NCBI GenBank assembly: GCA_902761905.1
Contig: CACWMK010000005.1
Span: 1-64,000, forward strand
DNA: 64,000 nucleotides
From: an uncultured Prevotellaceae bacterium
GTDB lineage: Bacteria; Bacteroidota; Bacteroidia; Bacteroidales; Bacteroidaceae
Reading direction: 5' to 3'
This document shows, one piece after another, positions 49,483 to 61,731 of this stretch. Position 1 is the first letter of the stretch; each line of letters begins with the position of its first letter. The position numbers and the translations under genes were made by a program. The notes beneath the pieces are model-generated. The model did not search any database, was not told where the DNA came from, and saw only the letters and a program-made list of their open reading frames with translations.

Positions 49483-49492
49483 TGGCTATTTT
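49459..49492. terminator. Stem-loop shared by the ends of the PotD-like and GH3 genes
   Basis: A 14-bp stem with one mismatch (49459-49472 with 49479-49492) and a 6-nt loop. Both arms are A/T-rich at the base, so each strand ends in a short U-run. Both stop codons lie inside the structure. Confidence 0.8.
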
Positions 49493-52051
49493 CTTCAGAT
49501 CTTTATCTTGTGAACTGGTTCCGTAGAGTATCTCATACTTTCCGGGTTTGGTTCGCATAGTGTTTGTTTCTGCATCCCAGAACTCAAAACTCTTAGGTGT
49601 AAGTTGCAGGGTAGCCGTAGCAGTCTGTCCAGCCTTAACTTCTACACGTTTGAAAGCGCGGAGCGACTTCAGCGGGCCTTCCTTATCACTCAGGTCTCTG
49701 ATATACAGCTGAATAGTCTCTGTTCCGTTGCGCTGTCCCTTGTTGACAACAGGCACCGTCAACTCATAGTTACCCTTTTCGCCCTTAACGTTTGCTTCGC
49801 CAACCTCGAATGTGGTATAGCTCAGACCATAACCAAAAGCAAAGAGAGGATCGTTGAAGTAACGATATGTACGTCCCTTCATCGAGTAGTCCTCATAGTC
49901 AGGCAACTGGCTGTCATCCTTATAAAATGTAACCGAGAGTTTTCCGCCAGGGTTATAGTCGCCAAACAGGACATCTGCAACAGCTGTTCCACCCTCCTGG
50001 CCTGGATACCAGGCCTGTACGATAGCATCACAACTCTCAGTCTCTGGCTTCAGAGCGATTGCCGAACCAGAACAGTTCACGTAAATCACAGTCTTACCAG
50101 CAGCCTTAAGAGCTTTCAGGAATTCGCGCTGTACCTTTGGCAATTCGATGCTGGTACGGTCGCCACCCTTGAAACCTTCGATGTTTACAGGCATCTCTTC
50201 ACCCTCCAGACTTGGTGCAATACCACCACAGAAGATTACCTTGTCAATACCCTTCAGCTTTGCGATAGTCTCCTGATAATCGATAGACAACTCGCGGGCA
50301 ACATCTATCTTCATTGAGGCGCCCCATGTCTTAACAGTCTGGAAACGAACTTCGATATTAAACTTCTGTCCCTTCTCAGCATTCAGCACAGTACGTGTCG
50401 GTGTAGCACGCCATATGTGGTTAACAAATTTCTGCTCACCATTGATATAGAGTTCAAAATGACCAGTACTCTCCACATTCACCACATACTCGCCAGCCTC
50501 CTTTGCAGTAAAGGTCGTCTCGTACTTTGCCGAGAAATCCTCGATGGGCAGGTTGGGTGCAAATACGTGCATACCAGCAGTAGTTACATTTACCGGCTTG
50601 GTATAGTACTCTGTTGTAAATGGCTTACCTGCCATCTCGGTGTTATTCCAGAATGTACCCTTCAAGCCTTTCTTACCATCAGGTGTAACACAGTCTGTAG
50701 CCAGATGACACTCCATCACCTTATCATTAGTCAGGTCGCAGCCAGGGATATAAACCAGTTTCTTCTGCTTGGCTTTTACACCATCCAGGATAGTAACCGT
50801 GTGGTTAGGAGTTCCGTTGTAGTTACCCCACATCATTGGCTCGTTGTGAGCGTTCGGACCGATAATAGCTATCTTCTCTGCGTTCTTCTTCAGTGGCAGC
50901 ACGTTACCCTTGTTCTGTAGCAGAACAATTGTCTGACGGGCCATATCAAGAGCCACATTAGCCGATGCCTTGGTAGACATAGCCGAGAATGGAATCTTCG
51001 ACCACTCCACTAGCGATGGATCGTCCATCTCACCCAGATCGAAACGACCTTCGAGCAGACGGATAACATGCTTATCTACCTCAGCCTCCGAAATCAAGCC
51101 TTTACGTACAGCTTCGGGCAGACTCTTGTAGGCGTAGTTAAAGCCACACTCAACATCGGTACCGGCCAGTACAGCTTTAGATGTTCCATGTACGGCATCA
51201 GATGATGACTTATGGTTCTCGTAGAAATCGCTCACAGCACCACAGTCGCTCACTACCAGGTACTTAAATCCCCACTCATCACGCAGTATCTGCTGGAGCA
51301 GACGGGTAGAACCGCAGCATGGGTCATCGTCCAGACGCTGATATGCACACATCACCTCGCGCACCTTGGCATCCTGTACCAAAGTCTTGAAGGCTGGCAT
51401 ATATGTCTCCCAGAAATCACGTGGCGACACATCTGTAAGGTTTGCTGTATGGCGGGTGTACTCAGGACCGCTGTGTACAGCATAGTGCTTGGCACAAGCC
51501 CAAAGCTTACGATACTTTGCATCCTCAGGTCCCTGCAAGCCCTTCACCACCTGAACACCCATCACGCTTGTAAGATATGGATCTTCGCCGTAAGTCTCCT
51601 GACCACGTCCCCAACGGGGATCACGGAAGATGTTCACGTTTGGAGTCCATACCGACAGACTACGCATCTTCATATCCTCGCCTTTCAGGTCGTACATACG
51701 ATGATTGTACTGGGCACGGAATTCTGTACTAGCGATGTCGAACACTTTGTAGAGCAAGTCTGGGTTAAACGACGATGCCATGCCTACCGGCTCCGGGAAG
51801 TTTGTTACATTACCCATGTTGGCAGCTCCATGCAGAGCCTCACTCCACCAGAAGAATTTCTTGATACCCAATCGTGGGATAGCAGGACTCTCGTCGAGCA
51901 TAAGCATTGCTTTCTCTTCAAGAGTCAGTCGGCTACACAAGTCTACAGCTCTCTCCTTAGCAGAAAGATTCGGATTCTGATAAGGCAACTTCTGCGCTGA
52001 AGCCGACAGCCCAGCACAGAATGCAATTGTTAGTAATAGTTGATACTTCAT
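49472..52051 (-). CDS. xyl3A: GH3 beta-xylosidase/beta-glucosidase with PA14 domain
   Basis: An exported 859-residue GH3 enzyme. Signal peptide 1-19. The N-terminal barrel has KHYAVHSGPEYTRH and the nucleophile Asp269 in VVSDCGAVSDF. The second domain is interrupted by a PA14 insert (about 455-600), and a fibronectin III-like domain ends the protein. It resembles Xyl3A, the beta-xylosidase of the P. ruminicola xylan cluster, which I recall as lying with Xyn10D-Fae1A; the symbol is by that analogy. It would release xylose from xylo-oligosaccharides. GH95 lies 62 bp upstream on the same strand. Confidence 0.87.
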   Translation of the reverse strand: MKYQLLLTIAFCAGLSASAQKLPYQNPNLSAKERAVDLCSRLTLEEKAMLMLDESPAIPRLGIKKFFWWSEALHGAANMGNVTNFPEPVGMASSFNPDLLYKVFDIASTEFRAQYNHRMYDLKGEDMKMRSLSVWTPNVNIFRDPRWGRGQETYGEDPYLTSVMGVQVVKGLQGPEDAKYRKLWACAKHYAVHSGPEYTRHTANLTDVSPRDFWETYMPAFKTLVQDAKVREVMCAYQRLDDDPCCGSTRLLQQILRDEWGFKYLVVSDCGAVSDFYENHKSSSDAVHGTSKAVLAGTDVECGFNYAYKSLPEAVRKGLISEAEVDKHVIRLLEGRFDLGEMDDPSLVEWSKIPFSAMSTKASANVALDMARQTIVLLQNKGNVLPLKKNAEKIAIIGPNAHNEPMMWGNYNGTPNHTVTILDGVKAKQKKLVYIPGCDLTNDKVMECHLATDCVTPDGKKGLKGTFWNNTEMAGKPFTTEYYTKPVNVTTAGMHVFAPNLPIEDFSAKYETTFTAKEAGEYVVNVESTGHFELYINGEQKFVNHIWRATPTRTVLNAEKGQKFNIEVRFQTVKTWGASMKIDVARELSIDYQETIAKLKGIDKVIFCGGIAPSLEGEEMPVNIEGFKGGDRTSIELPKVQREFLKALKAAGKTVIYVNCSGSAIALKPETESCDAIVQAWYPGQEGGTAVADVLFGDYNPGGKLSVTFYKDDSQLPDYEDYSMKGRTYRYFNDPLFAFGYGLSYTTFEVGEANVKGEKGNYELTVPVVNKGQRNGTETIQLYIRDLSDKEGPLKSLRAFKRVEVKAGQTATATLQLTPKSFEFWDAETNTMRTKPGKYEILYGTSSQDKDLKKIAITL

Positions 52052-52062
52052 TAATTCTTAAT

Positions 52063-52119
52063 ATTTAATGCTTAATCTTTAATGTTTAATCTTTAATGTT
52101 TAATGTATAATGTTTAATC
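52063..52119. repeat. TTTAATG heptamer repeat between GH95 and GH3
   Basis: The gap consists of about eight iterations of TTTAATG/TTTAATC-type heptamers. The same string occurs between the bspA-like gene and the peptide gene (16671-16699). Confidence 0.7.
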
Positions 52120-54582
52120 TCTATAAACTTTATACACTTTTCCGGGCTTTGTCTTCACATCATACTCATAAACCTTTCTGATGGGCAGAGTTTTAAAGTC
52201 CTTGAGTTCCTCCGACTTCAGCGGTTCGCGGATAACGGCAGGTTTAAGCAGGTCATTATCACACTCACCTTGTGCTTCTACCAGTCCGGCACCCTTAAGA
52301 GGAACATACGAACGCAGGCGCAGTGTTCCACCGATCTTCGACACTATCACAGCCTCAGTCAGTTCTCCCCCAGCCCACTTCATGTCTACAGTAAATGCTC
52401 CTCGGGCCTGCAGTCCCTTCACCTCTCCCTCGGCCCATTCGTCAGGCAGGGCAGGCAACAGGTGTACAGCTCCGTCATGACTCTGCAACAGCATTTCGCA
52501 CACACCAGCTGAACAACCGAAGTTGCCGTCAATCTGGAATGGTGGATGAGCGTCAAACAGGTTAGGATAAGTTCCGCCTCGTGGTCCCCACTCTGTTGTT
52601 GCAGGTATAACGTTCATCATATTCTTGATAATCTTAAAGGCATGGTTACCATCCAGCATACGAGCCCAGAAGTTGATTTTCCATCCAAGACTCCATCCTG
52701 TTGCCATATCGCCACGCTGATTCAGTGTGTTAGCAGCAGCAGTAAACAGTTCCGGATGACTATATGGTGAGATCTGATTTGACGGATAAAGTCCGTAGAG
52801 ATGTGAGATATGACGATGCTCATCCTTTGGATCGTCACCATCTATCAGCCACTCCTGCAACTGGCCGTAACGACCTATCTGCATCGGTGGCAGCTTGGCG
52901 ATAGCATTGGTAAGCAATGTGGTATATACCATATTATCGTATCCCAATATCTGATGTGCTTTTAATGTACTTGTCAGTACGTCAAACACTATCTGATTAT
53001 CCATTGTCGAGCCAGCTGTCACAGTTGTATTTTTACCCACGGGACCATGTTCGGGCGAAACTGTAGGCACAGTAACAAGCCAACCTGCGGCCTTCTTCAC
53101 TTCACCATTCTTGGGATATTCCTGCATATACGACAACAGGAAATCGGCCGCACCCTTCAATATTGGAAAATATTCCTTAAGGAAATACACATCGCCTGTA
53201 TACAGGTAGTGCTGCCACAGATGTGTGGTAAGCCATGCGCCACCCGTCGGGAACATTCCCCATGTTGTTCCGTCGACAGGACCGGCAATACGCCACAGGT
53301 CTGTATTATGATGAGCCATCCACCCAGGGCATTCATACATCGAACGGGCAGTCTTGGCTCCAGTCACACTCAAGTCACGAATCATCGAGAACAAGGGTTC
53401 CTGTGTTTCTGCCAGATTGCCAATCAATGCAGGCCAGTAGTTCATCTCGGCATTGATGTTGATGGTGTATTTCGAATCCCATGGAGCATCCTTCTTGTCG
53501 TTCCAAACACCCTGCAGGTTTGCTGGCTGACCACCTGGCTGCGACGATGAAATAAGCAGATAACGTCCGTACTGCATCATCAGCGACACAAAATCCAAGT
53601 CGCGCCCATCAAACGTAGCCAAGCGCTTGTCGGTTTCCACGTCAGAGTTTCCTGATTTTGGCAGAGTAAGTGACACACGATTATACTGTTCCTGGTACTT
53701 CTGCAAATGGCGCTTCAACAAGGTCTTGTAGTTCTTACCCTTAATCGAAGCCATTGTATTCGAGTTCTTAAGCTGGGCGTTACCACTAATATCCTTATAG
53801 TTTACATAGTTGGTAGCTGCAGTAATAATAATGGTAGCTGTACTGGCATTTGCAACCATCATACCATTGTCCGTGTCTATCACCTTTCCATCGGCCACGA
53901 CTTTCACTCTGACCTCGGCCTTAAGTTTGCCAGGAATGCCCTCGTGCTCTACATTATTAATATTATATGCAAATTCATGCTTCGCGATAGCATCTCCCTT
54001 CACAGGCTCTTCATATCGCACATAGTCCACCTTAAAGTTTAGTGCCTTTTTTATGCTAGAAGATATCTGTATCACCACAGCATTGTCGGCCTGTGATGCA
54101 AAAACATTACGCTCGTAATGCACTCCATCTATATCGAAACTAGTAGTATTGACAGCTTCAGCCAGACTCAGTTCGCGACGATAGTTTGTTGGTGCCGACT
54201 GGCTCTTATAGTCGAACGACAGTTTCAGGTCACCCAGCGACAGATATTTCTGACCATGAGGACCTTTAAAGAAATAACGATCTATCAGCGCACTAGCCTC
54301 CTGTTCCTTCCCCTCGAAAATCAGTTTGCGCACATCCTTCAAGACGTTTTTCGATGCACGACTGTTGTTGTCGTGAGGCGAACCGCTCCAAAACGTCTCT
54401 TCGTTCAACTGTATCTGCTCCACATCAGTACCGCCAAACACCATTGCTCCAAGGTGCGAATTTCCCACAGGCAGTGCTTCGAGCCACTTAGTGGCAGGCT
54501 TGCTATACCACAGCTTATGCTGCTGCGCATTAACAGCGATTGCACAACAAATTGCAATCAAAATAGTTGCTAATCGTTTCAT
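52114..54582 (-). CDS. GH95 alpha-L-fucosidase/alpha-L-galactosidase
   Basis: An exported 822-residue enzyme. Signal peptide 1-19. GH95 features: [20 protein letters not shown] and [15 protein letters not shown] at the start, and the (alpha/alpha)6 barrel with [31 protein letters not shown] and [13 protein letters not shown]95 enzymes remove terminal alpha-L-fucose or alpha-L-galactose. In complex xylan loci of Bacteroides ovatus a GH95 removes L-galactose from corn xylan, so that activity is likely here. It has its own promoter and may continue into GH3. Confidence 0.88.
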   Translation of the reverse strand: MKRLATILIAICCAIAVNAQQHKLWYSKPATKWLEALPVGNSHLGAMVFGGTDVEQIQLNEETFWSGSPHDNNSRASKNVLKDVRKLIFEGKEQEASALIDRYFFKGPHGQKYLSLGDLKLSFDYKSQSAPTNYRRELSLAEAVNTTSFDIDGVHYERNVFASQADNAVVIQISSSIKKALNFKVDYVRYEEPVKGDAIAKHEFAYNINNVEHEGIPGKLKAEVRVKVVADGKVIDTDNGMMVANASTATIIITAATNYVNYKDISGNAQLKNSNTMASIKGKNYKTLLKRHLQKYQEQYNRVSLTLPKSGNSDVETDKRLATFDGRDLDFVSLMMQYGRYLLISSSQPGGQPANLQGVWNDKKDAPWDSKYTININAEMNYWPALIGNLAETQEPLFSMIRDLSVTGAKTARSMYECPGWMAHHNTDLWRIAGPVDGTTWGMFPTGGAWLTTHLWQHYLYTGDVYFLKEYFPILKGAADFLLSYMQEYPKNGEVKKAAGWLVTVPTVSPEHGPVGKNTTVTAGSTMDNQIVFDVLTSTLKAHQILGYDNMVYTTLLTNAIAKLPPMQIGRYGQLQEWLIDGDDPKDEHRHISHLYGLYPSNQISPYSHPELFTAAANTLNQRGDMATGWSLGWKINFWARMLDGNHAFKIIKNMMNVIPATTEWGPRGGTYPNLFDAHPPFQIDGNFGCSAGVCEMLLQSHDGAVHLLPALPDEWAEGEVKGLQARGAFTVDMKWAGGELTEAVIVSKIGGTLRLRSYVPLKGAGLVEAQGECDNDLLKPAVIREPLKSEELKDFKTLPIRKVYEYDVKTKPGKVYKVYRD

Positions 54583-54610
54583 CTTGTTATTATTGGTTTA
54601 ATTTTGGATG

Positions 54611-54640
54611 CAAAGATAGTGTAATTTGGGGGAATTACAA
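54611..54640 (-). promoter_or_regulatory. GH95 promoter
   Basis: Minus-strand TATCTTTG (54611-54618) with TTG at 54638-54640 and a 19-nt spacer, about 28 nt before the ATG. Confidence 0.75.
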
Positions 54641-54664
54641 AATAAATCATTATTTATTTGAGAT

Positions 54665-54775
54665 AAAAAAAAGAAAAACCCTGGGACAAGAAACGCTTTT
54701 CTTAGGTCCCAGGGAAGGAAAAACTACTAACTACTAATATAACTAAAACAATTTTAACCGATTCTTTATCTTATC
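54665..54775 (-). ncRNA. Possible small RNA or GH10 terminator region
   Basis: In the gene-free stretch 54583-54883 a minus-strand TAACTTTGCACCC box (54782-54789) stands about 110 nt before a strong terminator: CCCTGGGAC/GTCCCAGGG arms at 54679-54687 and 54706-54714 with an inner AAGAA/TTCTT stem, then TTTTTCTTTTTTTT on the minus strand. No TTG stands at -33 and no open frame lies between. It could equally be only the GH10 terminator. Confidence 0.4.
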
Positions 54776-54883
54776 TGGGTGCAAAGTTAGTGCATTTTCT
54801 CGAAACTCACTTACTCTATTGTTACAATTACTTTTTATTTTGTTTCAATATGTCGAAAAACGCACCTTTTTCGCACTTTTTTG

Positions 54884-57076
54884 TTACTTGAACAGGCTCT
54901 GAGCCATCTTTTCGAGGCAACGACGCCATGTCAGGAACTCATGTGCAGTGCCCTCAGATACCAGACTTTCGGCCTTGAATCCGGCAGCCTTCAGAGCCTC
55001 AACGCTCTTGTTGATACCCTCAGGATTCTCCTTATCGCCACATCCCTCAAAGATGTACTTCACGGCCTTAGGATCCTTAATCTCCTCTGGCATATAGGTA
55101 CCGCCACTCAGCAGTCCCCAGTATCCGAACACCTCAGGACGACGCAGAGTGATGAGCTTTGTCTCCATACCACCCATTGACAGACCTGCCATAGCGCGAT
55201 TCCACTTGTCAGCCTTTGTCAGGAAGTTCTTGTCGATGTGAGGAATCAGCTCGTCGATGAGCAGCTTCTCAAACTCCTTAGCCTCGAAACGGCCGATTGA
55301 ACCGAACTTGAAGTCGTTAGTCAGACCGTAAGCCATAACTACGATGAATGGTTTAATCTTACCATCAGCAATCAGGTTGTCCATGATGAGTCCAGCCTTA
55401 CCCTGTACAGGCCAGCTAGTCTCGTTCTCACCCCAACCGTGCTGCAGATAGAGTACTGGATAACGCTCCTGTGTCATCTTACCATTCTTGCCTTTTACCA
55501 TATTGCCATAGCCATAAGGCAGATATACATTGGCAGTCTGCATCTTACCAGTGCTCTCGCTCCAGAATGTAACCTGCTGGATGTTACCATGTTTGATATC
55601 CTTGCGATAAGCATAGAAGTCCTGATCAGCAACAGGAATCTCGATACCACTCTCCCAACGGCAAGAGCCGAAGTAGTTGTTTGTACCAGGATCGTTGAAC
55701 ACACCACCGTCGATAGTCAGATGATAGTAGTGGAAACCAGGATCCATTGGACCATCTGTTGTACCAGTCCAAACACCATTCTTATCCTTGCGCAGTACGG
55801 TACCGCCACGACCACCAAGACCAAGACTTACGATTACCGACTTGGCATCTGGAGCCACAATACGGAAACGGGCATAACCCTCAGAGTTTACCATAGGATA
55901 CTCCTGACCAGGCTGGTTCATTGAGTTGGGCACGAAGTCCTCCTTTGGCTGATGAGCATCAAGCACAGGATCGAAGTCGCGGATAATCTGCAGCGAACGC
56001 TTTGCCTTGAAGTTCTCATCGAATGGCAGAGGATGGTTGTTAGTTCCCAGCCAAGAATCCTTATCGCTCAGGTTCCAGAATGTAACGTTCTTGATAACAT
56101 CCTTATGCTTGCGGAACACCTTGAACAGACGAGCATACTGATCCTCCTGCAGAGTCTGCATATAAGCGGGCTGTGGCTTAGCCTCACCACGAGAGAACAT
56201 CAGCTGACCACCACTCTCTGTGTTGGTACGCAGGTCGAGCTCGGTGATGTGGATAATCTTTACGATCTCGCTGAAACGATTGATAGCCTTCTCCAACTGG
56301 TCCTCATCGGGGAAGTAGATGTTGTAGTGACCCTGCATACCGATACCATCGATGGGCACACCAGCATCCTTCATCTTCTTTACCATATTATATATACGCT
56401 CACGCTTTCCCTCGTCTACACAGCTGTAGTCATTATAGATAAGTACACCTGTTGGATCTGCCTCACGAGCAAACTCGAATGCCTTAGCGATGAACTCATC
56501 ACCACAGAGTTCGAAGTGCCTGCTCTGACGATAGGGACTGGGCTTTACACCTGGGCGGAATCCACGGAACATCATGTTATCATCGGCCATAGCCTCGTTA
56601 ACTACGTCCCATGCATATACAACATCCTTATAACGGTTTACTACTGTGTGGATATGCTCACGCAGACGCTGGTAGAACACCTCTTTCTTTACTGGCTTAC
56701 CCTTCTTGTCGGTAAACATCCAGTCGGCAAACTGAGAGTGCCAGCACAGACAGTGACCACGCATCTTGATACCGTTCTCACGGCAGAAGTTGGCAATGCT
56801 GTCGGCCAGACCGAAGTTCCATACACCCTCTTTCGGATGAATCTCGCCTGGCTTCCAAGCATTCTCAGCAGTCACGCTGCTAAACTGCTTCTTGATAATT
56901 GCGGTCTGAACAGGATCCGAGATATTGAACTTGTTTACAGCTACGCCGATTGTGAAATAATCTTTGTAAGCATCCTTAAGTCCGGGGCCTGCAGAGTAGT
57001 CAACAGGGCGTCCCCACTGAGCCGAAGCACTCATGCTAACGGCGATAAGCGATAACGCTAGAAATAATTTTTTCAT
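54884..57076 (-). CDS. xyn10D-fae1A: Bifunctional GH10 xylanase / CE1 feruloyl esterase
   Basis: A 730-residue exported enzyme with the layout of Xyn10D-Fae1A from P. ruminicola. Signal peptide 1-19. GH10 barrel (about 28-370): acid/base Glu161 in DVVNEAMADD, nucleophile Glu279 in HITELDL, plus GHCLCWHSQ. A CBM48-like linker domain (about 395-480), then the CE1 esterase with nucleophile Ser633 in GLSMGG and His712 in [11 protein letters not shown]. It cuts the xylan backbone and removes ferulic acid. It has its own leader. The CE6-CE1 gene upstream has a similar CE1 half. Confidence 0.93.
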   Translation of the reverse strand: MKKLFLALSLIAVSMSASAQWGRPVDYSAGPGLKDAYKDYFTIGVAVNKFNISDPVQTAIIKKQFSSVTAENAWKPGEIHPKEGVWNFGLADSIANFCRENGIKMRGHCLCWHSQFADWMFTDKKGKPVKKEVFYQRLREHIHTVVNRYKDVVYAWDVVNEAMADDNMMFRGFRPGVKPSPYRQSRHFELCGDEFIAKAFEFAREADPTGVLIYNDYSCVDEGKRERIYNMVKKMKDAGVPIDGIGMQGHYNIYFPDEDQLEKAINRFSEIVKIIHITELDLRTNTESGGQLMFSRGEAKPQPAYMQTLQEDQYARLFKVFRKHKDVIKNVTFWNLSDKDSWLGTNNHPLPFDENFKAKRSLQIIRDFDPVLDAHQPKEDFVPNSMNQPGQEYPMVNSEGYARFRIVAPDAKSVIVSLGLGGRGGTVLRKDKNGVWTGTTDGPMDPGFHYYHLTIDGGVFNDPGTNNYFGSCRWESGIEIPVADQDFYAYRKDIKHGNIQQVTFWSESTGKMQTANVYLPYGYGNMVKGKNGKMTQERYPVLYLQHGWGENETSWPVQGKAGLIMDNLIADGKIKPFIVVMAYGLTNDFKFGSIGRFEAKEFEKLLIDELIPHIDKNFLTKADKWNRAMAGLSMGGMETKLITLRRPEVFGYWGLLSGGTYMPEEIKDPKAVKYIFEGCGDKENPEGINKSVEALKAAGFKAESLVSEGTAHEFLTWRRCLEKMAQSLFK

Positions 57077-57198
57077 CTTTGCTAATTGGTTTTTGTTATA
57101 TATTTAATCATTTCGGCTGCAAAGTTACAACATTTCCCCCAAACACTTTATTCTGAGAGTATCATAAACTTTATCAATTGTACCATTAATAATATTTA

Positions 57199-57230
57199 GC
57201 GCCCCTGCAGGTGGAAACTGACAGGGGCGC
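57199..57230 (-). terminator. Stem-loop after the CE6-CE1 gene
   Basis: Perfect 9-bp G/C-rich arms GCGCCCCTG (57199-57207) and CAGGGGCGC (57222-57230), 33 nt after the CE6-CE1 stop on the minus strand. An A/T-rich but not pure U tract follows. Confidence 0.65.
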
Positions 57231-57262
57231 CTCAATAAGGTTTGTTAATAATTATAGGTTGA

Positions 57263-61542
<4,280 letters not shown>

Positions 61543-61667
61543 TATTGTTTCAGTTTTAAATTCGGGTGCAAAGGTATACACTTTTTGCAAATTACCCTTT
61601 TCGTTGAGTTACATTTACTTTCTTATGAGTATCATTAAGGCTATATATGCACTTTTTTCTCAGGTTT

Positions 61668-61699
61668 TTGAGTTTTTTTAAAATACTTTTGTATCTTTG
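61668..61699 (+). promoter_or_regulatory. Promoter of the TPR-SpoIIE gene
   Basis: TTG (61668-61670), 21 nt, TATCTTTG (61692-61699), 32 nt before the ATG. Confidence 0.72.
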
Positions 61700-61731
61700 C
61701 ATCCAGAAACATCAATGACTCGAAACGATAT

